Source of the DNA: Bathymodiolus brooksi
Lineage: Eukaryota; Mollusca; Bivalvia; Mytilida; Modiolidae
NCBI GenBank assembly: GCA_963680875.1
Contig: OY804580.1
Location: 100,230,000 to 100,293,999 of the forward strand
Direction of reading: 5' to 3'
Length of the DNA stretch: 64,000 bases
Positions 55,031 through 64,000 of the stretch are shown piece after piece. Below the pieces are notes generated by a model. It saw only the letters and a list, made by a program, of their open reading frames with translations, was not told the origin of the DNA and did no database searches. The position numbers were made by a program, and so were the translations under genes. Every line of letters starts with the position of its first letter. Within the stretch, counting starts at the first letter, position 1.

Positions 55031-55600
55031 AGGACCGGATAAGAGCGATTCATGACGACAAGAGAGATGATTTCAATTTTCCTATTGTTAACTTTCCATT
55101 TTTATGTAACACCATTCAAGCAGCACCTGCCTATGGTGTATCTATCACAGTTGTCGTTCCTATCATGATTTCTCTGATAGAGGGCTGATGCTAATAAGTA
55201 ATCTACTGCACAATGGGTTTCTAGAGGTTAAGTTAATGTTAACCTCGATGATTTTACAGTCGCTACTATTACTTGGTCATCCGTTACGCAATATTTGTGC
55301 CAAAAATTATCACGGATATGTTCTGCTTGGCGTAATTACGAACCGATCCTTTCCTCGTTCATGACTTATCACTGAATTTGTATCGAGAGCAACACGATGA
55401 GTGCCACTAGTAGAGCAGGAACTCCTTAACCTTCAGAAGCACCTGAGTTTACCTCCAGTTTTTAGTGGAGTCCGTGTTGCTCAATCTGTAGTTTTCTGTG
55501 TAGTATTTTGTATATAATTTTCCATTTGTTCTTTTTCATTTGTCCATTGTATTGTCGGTCCTTCTTTGAATATGGCCTTTGACTACCCATTGGTTATTGT
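55031..55600 (+). mobile_element. Degenerate family A retroelement: reverse transcriptase end plus tail
   Basis: 55055-55145 encodes DKRDDFNFPIVNFPFLC and PAYGVSI, the segment that follows the array unit in an intact reverse transcriptase. Then come a decayed C-terminal part, cgttcatgacttatcactga, cgatgagtgccactagtaga, and the family A tail to about 55600. So the 59-bp array sits at its native place in this element. Confidence 0.7.
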
Positions 55601-56190
55601 CAACCTTTTCTTATAAAGTTTGGAAGTCTAATATAGAATGATTCTTCTGTGGGTATTAACCATGAATTGTACATTAATGCAACATATAAAGATATAAATT
55701 TAGCCTATGTAAAAAGTTGAATGAGTCGTGAAATGGATAAAATTATGAAATATTGGTAATATTCCAGCACATTCTAACTTTCGTTGTTGTGGTAAAATTT
55801 ATTTATTTAAATAATTTGGTCGTAATTAAGTAGCTGTACGTAACTAGGTTACTATAATAAAAAAAATGCAAATACAAATTTGATTGTTGATAGGGGAATA
55901 ATTTCAGTATTGCAATAATATTCGTTATTCTATAATAACATTGATATTACCCATTGATTAAAACACATGATCAGTCGTGATCTTTCACCAGCACGCACGT
56001 TTTCAAACCGCCTATTATTATATAAGCGTCAGAGAAAACCGAAGTGGCAATCAATAATGGACAATCCAGAGAGACTGGCAACATTGGGCACACAAGCCAC
56101 AACACGAAGATGCACCGTTCCATAAGATAGGAAGCTTTGGCCATTTAACCTAGTTTAATCCACCTCACTTTTTATTGAAGTGACTATTCC
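55601..56190. other. No gene; retroelement tail C fragment before the satellite
   Basis: 56030-56105 has gcgtcagagaaaaccgaagtggcaatcaa ... gagactggcaacattgggcac (tail C, minus). 56163-56182 reads cctcactttttattgaagtg, a match to the family D repeat at 21420. Confidence 0.5.
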
Positions 56191-59100
56191 AAACCAGGAA
56201 AGTGTGTGGTCATGTATTTGTATGTTAGGAGTATCAAACCAGGAAAGTGTGTGGTCATGTATTTGTGTGTTAGGAGTATCAAACCAGGAAAGTGTGTGGT
56301 CATGTATTTGTATGTTAGGAGTATCAAACCAGGAAAGTGTGTGGTCATGTATTTGTGTGTTAGGAGTATCAAACCAGGAAAGTGTGTGGTCATGTATTTG
56401 TATGTTAGGAGTATCAAACCAGGAAAGTGTGTGGTCATGTATTTGTATGTTAGGAGTATCAAACCAGGAAAGTGTGTGGTCATGTATTTGTATGTTAGGA
56501 GTATCAAGCCAGGAAAGTGTGTGGTCATGTATTTGTATGTTAGGAGTATCAAACCAGGAAAGTGTGTGGTCATGTATTTGTATGTTAGGAGTATCAAACC
56601 AGGAAAGTGTGTGGTCATGTATTTGTATGTTAGGAGTATCAAGCCAGGAAAGTGTGTGGTCATGTATTTGTATGTTAGGAGTATCAAACCAGGAAAGTGT
56701 GTGGTCATGTATTTGTATGTTAGGAGTATCAAACCAGGAAAGTGTGTGGTCATGTATTTGTATGTTAGGAGTATCAAACCAGGAAAGTGTGTGGTCATGT
56801 ATTTGTATGTTAGGAGTATCAAACCAGGAAAGTGTGTGGTCATGTATTTGTATGTTAGGAGTATCAAACCAGGAAAGTGTGTGGTCATGTATTTGTATGT
56901 TAGGAGTATCAAGCCAGGAAAGTGTGTGGTCATGTATTTGTATGTTAGGAGTATCAAACCAGGAAAGTGTGTGGTCATGTATTTGTATGTTAGGAGTATC
57001 AAGCCAGGAAAGTGTGTGGTCATGTATTTGTATGTTAGGAGTATCAAACCAGGAAAGTGTGTGGTCATGTATTTGTATGTTAGGAGTATCAAACCAGGAA
57101 AGTGTGTGGTCATGTATTTGTATGTTAGGAGTATCAAACCAGGAAAGTGTGTGGTCATGTATTTGTATGTTAGGAGTATCAAACCAGGAAAGTGTGTGGT
57201 CATGTATTTGTATGTTAGGAGTATCAAACCAGGAAAGTGTGTGGTCATGTATTTGTATGTTAGGAGTATCAAACCAGGAAAGTGTGTGGTCATGTATTTG
57301 TATGTTAGGAGTATCAAGCCAGGAAAGTGTGTGGTCATGTATTTGTATGTTAGGAGTATCAAACCAGGAAAGTGTGTGGTCATGTATTTGTATGTTAGGA
57401 GTATCAAACCAGGAAAGTGTGTGGTCATGTATTTGTATGTTAGGAGTATCAAACCAGGAAAGTGTGTGGTCATGTATTTGTATGTTAGGAGTATCAAACC
57501 AGGAAAGTGTGTGGTCATGTATTTGTATGTTAGGAGTATCAAACCAGGAAAGTGTGTGGTCATGTATTTGTATGTTAGGAGTATCAAACCAGGAAAGTGT
57601 GTGGTCATGTATTTGTATGTTAGGAGTATCAAACCAGGAAAGTGTGTGGTCATGTATTTGTATGTTAGGAGTATCAAACCAGGAAAGTGTGTGGTCATGT
57701 ATTTGTATGTTAGGAGTATCAAACCAGGAAAGTGTGTGGTCATGTATTTGTATGTTAGGAGTATCAAACCAGGAAAGTGTGTGGTCATGTATTTGTATGT
57801 TAGGAGTATCAAACCAGGAAAGTGTGTGGTCATGTATTTGTATGTTAGGAGTATCAAACCAGGAAAGTGTGTGGTCATGTATTTGTATGTTAGGAGTATC
57901 AAACCAGGAAAGTGTGTGGTCATGTATTTGTATGTTAGGAGTATCAAACCAGGAAAGTGTGTGGTCATGTATTTGTATGTTAGGAGTATCAAACCAGGAA
58001 AGTGTGTGGTCATGTATTTGTATGTTAGGAGTATCAAACCAGGAAAGTGTGTGGTCATGTATTTGTATGTTAGGAGTATCAAACCAGGAAAGTGTGTGGT
58101 CATGTATTTGTATGTTAGGAGTATCAAACCAGGAAAGTGTGTGGTCATGTATTTGTATGTTAGGAGTATCAAACCAGGAAAGTGTGTGGTCATGTATTTG
58201 TATGTTAGGAGTATCAAACCAGGAAAGTGTGTGGTCATGTATTTGTATGTTAGGAGTATCAAACCAGGAAAGTGTGTGGTCATGTATTTGTATGTTAGGA
58301 GTATCAAACCAGGAAAGTGTGTGGTCATGTATTTGTATGTTAGGAGTATCAAACCAGGAAAGTGTGTGGTCATGTATTTGTATGTTAGGAGTATCAAACC
58401 AGGAAAGTGTGTGGTCATGTATTTGTATGTTAGGAGTATCAAACCAGGAAAGTGTGTGGTCATGTATTTGTATGTTAGGAGTATCAAACCAGGAAAGTGT
58501 GTGGTCATGTATTTGTATGTTAGGAGTATCAAACCAGGAAAGTGTGTGGTCATGTATTTGTATGTTAGGAGTATCAAACCAGGAAAGTGTGTGGTCATGT
58601 ATTTGTATGTTAGGAGTATCAAACCAGGAAAGTGTGTGGTCATGTATTTGTATGTTAGGAGTATCAAACCAGGAAAGTGTGTGGTCATGTATTTGTATGT
58701 TAGGAGTATCAAACCAGGAAAGTGTGTGGTCATGTATTTGTATGTTAGGAGTATCAAACCAGGAAAGTGTGTGGTCATGTATTTGTATGTTAGGAGTATC
58801 AAACCAGGAAAGTGTGTGGTCATGTATTTGTATGTTAGGAGTATCAAACCAGGAAAGTGTGTGGTCATGTATTTGTATGTTAGGAGTATCAAACCAGGAA
58901 AGTGTGTGGTCATGTATTTGTATGTTAGGAGTATCAAACCAGGAAAGTGTGTGGTCATGTATTTGTATGTTAGGAGTATCAAACCAGGAAAGTGTGTGGT
59001 CATGTATTTGTATGTTAGGAGTATCAAGCCAGGAAAGTGTGTGGTCATGTATTTGTATGTTAGGAGTATCAAGCCAGGAAAGTGTGTGGTCATGTATTTG

Positions 59101-61312
59101 TATGTTAGGAGTATCAAGCCAGGAAAGTGTGTGGTCATGTATTTGTATGTTAGGAGTATCAAACCAGGAAAGTGTGTGGTCATGTATTTGTATGTTAGGA
59201 GTATCAAACCAGGAAAGTGTGTGGTCATGTATTTGTATGTTAGGAGTATCAAACCAGGAAAGTGTGTGGTCATGTATTTGTATGTTAGGAGTATCAAACC
59301 AGGAAAGTGTGTGGTCATGTATTTGTATGTTAGGAGTATCAAGCCAGGAAAGTGTGTGGTCATGTATTTGTATGTTAGGAGTATCAAGCCAGGAAAGTGT
59401 GTGGTCATGTATTTGTATGTTAGGAGTATCAAGCCAGGAAAGTGTGTGGTCATGTATTTGTATGTTAGGAGTATCAAGCCAGGAAAGTGTGTGGTCATGT
59501 ATTTGTATGTTAGGAGTATCAAACCAGGAAAGTGTGTGGTCATGTATTTGTATGTTAGGAGTATCAAACCAGGAAAGTGTGTGGTCATGTATTTGTATGT
59601 TAGGAGTATCAAACCAGGAAAGTGTGTGGTCATGTATTTGTATGTTAGGAGTATCAAACCAGGAAAGTGTGTGGTCATGTATTTGTATGTTAGGAGTATC
59701 AAACCAGGAAAGTGTGTGGTCATGTATTTGTATGTTAGGAGTATCAAACCAGGAAAGTGTGTGGTCATGTATTTGTATGTTAGGAGTATCAAGCCAGGAA
59801 AGTGTGTGGTCATGTATTTGTATGTTAGGAGTATCAAACCAGGAAAGTGTGTGGTCATGTATTTGTATGTTAGGAGTATCAAACCAGGAAAGTGTGTGGT
59901 CATGTATTTGTATGTTAGGAGTATCAAACCAGGAAAGTGTGTGGTCATGTATTTGTATGTTAGGAGTATCAAGCCAGGAAAGTGTGTGGTCATGTATTTG
60001 TATGTTAGGAGTATCAAACCAGGAAAGTGTGTGGTCATGTATTTGTATGTTAGGAGTATCAAACCAGGAAAGTGTGTGGTCATGTATTTGTATGTTAGGA
60101 GTATCAAACCAGGAAAGTGTGTGGTCATGTATTTGTATGTTAGGAGTATCAAACCAGGAAAGTGTGTGGTCATGTATTTGTATGTTAGGAGTATCAAACC
60201 AGGAAAGTGTGTGGTCATGTATTTGTATGTTAGGAGTATCAAACCAGGAAAGTGTGTGGTCATGTATTTGTATGTTAGGAGTATCAAACCAGGAAAGTGT
60301 GTGGTCATGTATTTGTATGTTAGGAGTATCAAACCAGGAAAGTGTGTGGTCATGTATTTGTATGTTAGGAGTATCAAACCAGGAAAGTGTGTGGTCATGT
60401 ATTTGTATGTTAGGAGTATCAAACCAGGAAAGTGTGTGGTCATGTATTTGTATGTTAGGAGTATCAAACCAGGAAAGTGTGTGGTCATGTATTTGTATGT
60501 TAGGAGTATCAAACCAGGAAAGTGTGTGGTCATGTATTTGTATGTTAGGAGTATCAAACCAGGAAAGTGTGTGGTCATGTATTTGTATGTTAGGAGTATC
60601 AAACCAGGAAAGTGTGTGGTCATGTATTTGTATGTTAGGAGTATCAAACCAGGAAAGTGTGTGGTCATGTATTTGTATGTTAGGAGTATCAAACCAGGAA
60701 AGTGTGTGGTCATGTATTTGTATGTTAGGAGTATCAAACCAGGAAAGTGTGTGGTCATGTATTTGTATGTTAGGAGTATCAAACCAGGAAAGTGTGTGGT
60801 CATGTATTTGTATGTTAGGAGTATCAAACCAGGAAAGTGTGTGGTCATGTATTTGTATGTTAGGAGTATCAAACCAGGAAAGTGTGTGGTCATGTATTTG
60901 TATGTTAGGAGTATCAAACCAGGAAAGTGTGTGGTCATGTATTTGTATGTTAGGAGTATCAAACCAGGAAAGTGTGTGGTCATGTATTTGTATGTTAGGA
61001 GTATCAAGCCAGGAAAGTGTGTGGTCATGTATTTGTATGTTAGGAGTATCAAGCCAGGAAAGTGTGTGGTCATGTATTTGTATGTTAGGAGTATCAAGCC
61101 AGGAAAGTGTGTGGTCATGTATTTGTATGTTAGGAGTATCAAACCAGGAAAGTGTGTGGTCATGTATTTGTATGTTAGGAGTATCAAACCAGGAAAGTGT
61201 GTGGTCATGTATTTGTATGTTAGGAGTATCAAACCAGGAAAGTGTGTGGTCATGTATTTGTATGTTAGGAGTATCAAACCAGGAAAGTGTGTGGTCATGT
61301 ATTTGTGTTAGG
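56191..61312 (+). repeat. 45-bp satellite, 113 full units without a single indel
   Basis: The unit is aaaccaggaaagtgtgtggt + catgtatttg + tatgttaggagtatc. The first unit starts at 56191 and the last, partial one at 61276, exactly 113 x 45 bases apart. Variation is almost only aaacc/aagcc, plus tgtg for tatg in two early units. The unit length is a multiple of three and stop-free in several frames, so open frames of 1983 and 1701 codons (plus strand) and 1704 codons (minus strand) overlap here. They are consequences of the repeat; I call no gene. Confidence 0.95.
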
Positions 61313-61340
61313 GTTATCGATTTTGCCTTTTCCTACGATT

Positions 61341-64000
61341 TTTCTATTGGATTTTGGAATTGTTCCGACAGTGTGGTATTTTTCTATTGGATTTTGGAAT
61401 TGTTCCCACAGTGTTGTATTTTTCTATTGGATTTTGGAATTGTTCCGACAGTGTGGTATTTTTCTATTGGATTTTGGAATTGTTCCCACAGTGTTGTATT
61501 TTTCTATTGGATTTTGGAATTGTTCCGACAGTGTGGTATTTTTCTATTGGATTTTGGAATTGTTCCCACAGTGTTGTATTTTTCTATTGGATTTTGGAAT
61601 TGTTCCGACAGTGTGGTATTTTTCTATTGGATTTTGGAATTGTTCCCACAGTGTTGTATTTTTCTATTGGATTTTGGAATTGTTCCCACAGTGTTGTATT
61701 TTTCTATTGGATTTTGGAATTGTTCCCACAGTGTTGTATTTTTCTATTGGATTTTGGAATTGTTCCCACAGTGTGGTATTTTTCTATTGGATTTTGGAAT
61801 TGTTCCCACAGTGTTGTATTTTTCTATTGGATTTTGGAATTGTTCCCATAGTGTTGTATTTTTCTATTGGATTTTGGAATTGTTCCCACAGTGTGGTATT
61901 TTTCTATTGGATTTTGGAATTGTTCCGACAGTGTGGTATTTTTCTATTGGATTTTGGAATTGTTCCCACAGTGTTGTATTTTTCTATTGGATTTTGGAAT
62001 TGTTCCCACAGTGTTGTATTTTTCTATTGGATTTTGGAATTGTTCCCACAGTGTTGTATTTTTCTATTGGATTTTGGAATTGTTCCCACAGTGTGGTATT
62101 TTTCTATTGGATTTTGGAATTGTTCCCATAATGTGGTATTTTTCTATTGGATTTTGGAATTGTTCCCACAGTGTGGTATTTTTCTATTAGATTTTGGAAT
62201 TGTTTCGACAGTGTGGTATTTTTCTATTGGATTTTGGAATTGTTCCCACAGTGTGGTATTTTTCTATTGTATTTTGGAATTGTTCCCACAGTGTGGTATT
62301 TTTCTATTAGATTTTGGAATTGTTCCGACAGTGTGGTATTTTTCTATTGGATTTTGGAATTGTTCCCACAGTGTTGTATTTTTCTATTGGATTTTGGAAT
62401 TGTTCCCACAGTGTTGTATTTTTCTATTGGATTTTGGAATTGTTCCCACAGTGTTGTATTTTTCTATTGGATTTTGGAATTGTTCCCACAGTGTGGTATT
62501 TTTCTATTGGATTTTGGAATTGTTCCCATAATGTGGTATTTTTCTATTGGATTTTGGAATTGTTCCCACAGTGTGGTATTTTTCTATTAGATTTTGGAAT
62601 TGTTTCGACAGTGTGGTATTTTTCTATTGGATTTTGGAATTGTTCCCACAGTGTGGTATTTTTCTATTGTATTTTGGAATTGTTCCCACAGTGTGGTATT
62701 TTTCTATTGGATTTTGGAATTGTTCCCACAGTGTGGTATTTTTCTATTGGATTTTGGAATTGTTCCCACAGTGTGGTATTTTTCTATTGTATTTTGGAAT
62801 TGTTCCGATAGTGTGGTATTTTTCTATTGGATTTTGGAATTATTCCCACAGTGTGGTATTTTCTATTGAATTTTGGAATTGTTCCCACAGTGTGGTATTT
62901 TTCTATTGGATTTTGGAATTGTTCCCACAGTGTTGTATTTTTCTATTGGATTTTGGAATTGTTCCCACAGTGTTGTATTTTTCTATTGGATTTTGGAATT
63001 GTTCCCACAGTGTTGTATTTTTCTATTGGATTTTGGAATTGTTCCCACAGTGTGGTATTTTTCTATTGGATTTTGGAATTGTTCCCACAGTGTTGTATTT
63101 TTCTATTGGATTTTGGAATTGTTCCCACAGTGTTGTATTTTTCTATTGGATTTTGGAATTGTTCCCACAGTGTTGTATTTTTCTATTGGATTTTGGAATT
63201 GTTCCCACAGTGTGGTATTTTTCTATTGGATTTTGGAATTGTTCCCATAATGTGGTATTTTTCTATTGGATTTTGGAATTGTTCCCACAGTGTGGTATTT
63301 TTCTATTGGATTTTGGAATTGTTCCCACAGTGTGGTATTTTTCTATTGTATTTTGGAATTGTTCCGATAGTGTGGTATTTTTCTATTGGATTTTGGAATT
63401 ATTCCCACAGTGTGGTATTTTCTATTGAATTTTGGAATTGTTCCCACAGTGTGGTATTTTTCTATTGGATTTTGGAATTGTTCCCACAGTGTTGTATTTT
63501 TCTATTGGATTTTGGAATTGTTCCCACAGTGTTGTATTTTTCTATTGGATTTTGGAATTGTTCCCACAGTGTTGTATTTTTCTATTGGATTTTGGAATTG
63601 TTCCCACAGTGTGGTATTTTTCTATTGGATTTTGGAATTGTTCCCACAGTGTTGTATTTTTCTATTGGATTTTGGAATTGTTCCCACAGTGTTGTATTTT
63701 TCTATTGGATTTTGGAATTGTTCCCAAAGTGTGGTATTTTTCTATTGGATTTTGGAATTGTTCCCACAGTGTGGTATTTTTCTATTGGATTTTGGAATTG
63801 TTCCGACAGTGTGGTATTTTTCTATTGGATTTTGGAATTGTTCCGACAGTGTGGTATTTTTCTATTGGATTTTGGAATTGTTCCCACAGTGTTGTATTTT
63901 TCTATTGGATTTTGGAATTGTTCCCACAGTGTTGTATTTTTCTATTGGATTTTGGAATTGTTCCCACAGTGTTGTATTTTTTTATTGGATTTTGGAATTG
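61341..64000 (+). repeat. 40-bp satellite (~66 units), continues beyond the window
   Basis: The unit is tttctattggattttggaat + tgttcccacagtgtggtatt. Common variants are ccgaca for cccaca and gttgtatt for gtggtatt. One-base deletions are near 62861 and 63421. Larger blocks repeat within the array. Open frames of up to several hundred codons overlap in all three plus frames because 120 bases (three units) is a multiple of three; they are not genes. The array is cut by the window edge. Confidence 0.95.

Noticed and set aside
56191..61312. CRISPR-like or centromeric array
   Set aside because: Units abut directly with no variable spacers, so it is not a CRISPR. A centromeric role cannot be judged from one locus; nothing in the sequence supports it.
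56180..62131. A 1983-residue open frame (plus strand) with 1701- and 1704-codon frames overlapping on both strands
   Set aside because: Stop-free 45-bp and 40-bp units generate long frames in several phases on both strands at once. There is no signal peptide, no variable non-repeat part, and the frame crosses from one satellite into another.
61287..63428. Several plus-strand frames of 90-410 codons in the 40-bp array
   Set aside because: All are phases of one 120-base period (three units).

Overview
The window looks like a piece of a bivalve mollusc nuclear genome. It is AT-rich and gene-poor, its few genes have GT-AG introns, and it is packed with repeat families I associate with bivalves: a tRNA-headed SINE with a conserved central domain, the 'ccgtccgtcc' intron repeats, and retroelement 3' tails containing 'gaagatacc'. 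The species cannot be named from the sequence; a mussel-like bivalve is my best guess. Nothing suggests a prokaryote or an organelle.

Layout. 1-2.4 kb: repeats and a possible ion-channel exon remnant. 2.4-13.9 kb: two direct copies (2383-6959 and 9096-13860) of a segment carrying a four-exon gene of unknown function. Between them, on the minus strand, is a compact two-exon gene for a stand-alone domain like the P2X7 cytoplasmic C-terminus. 14-19.4 kb: retroelement debris, including a broken gag-like gene. 19.5-23.6 kb: a complete three-exon minus-strand gene for a membrane-anchored sulfotransferase of the WSCD type. 23.7-45.4 kb: SINEs, a LINE 3' end, a tyrosine-recombinase remnant, a Mutator-like element with a 9-bp target duplication, a CAGTGCC-ended DNA transposon with another foldback element nested in it, and many retroelement tails. 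28.2-31 kb and 45.5-50.1 kb: two large minisatellites (66-bp and 41-bp units). 53-55.6 kb: a 59-bp array made of reverse transcriptase codons, interrupted by another reverse transcriptase copy. 56.2-64 kb: two adjacent satellites (45-bp and 40-bp units), the second running off the window.

Real host genes are few: the duplicated unknown gene, the P2X7-like gene and the sulfotransferase. They show no common pathway. The dominant theme is repeat biology. Most large tandem arrays here grew inside retroelement or interspersed-repeat sequence, and single-copy relatives of most of their units survive elsewhere in the window. The very long open frames at 28-31 kb and 56-63.4 kb are products of stop-free repeat units and should not be taken as proteins. 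Similarity calls rest on reading motifs by eye; no database search was run.
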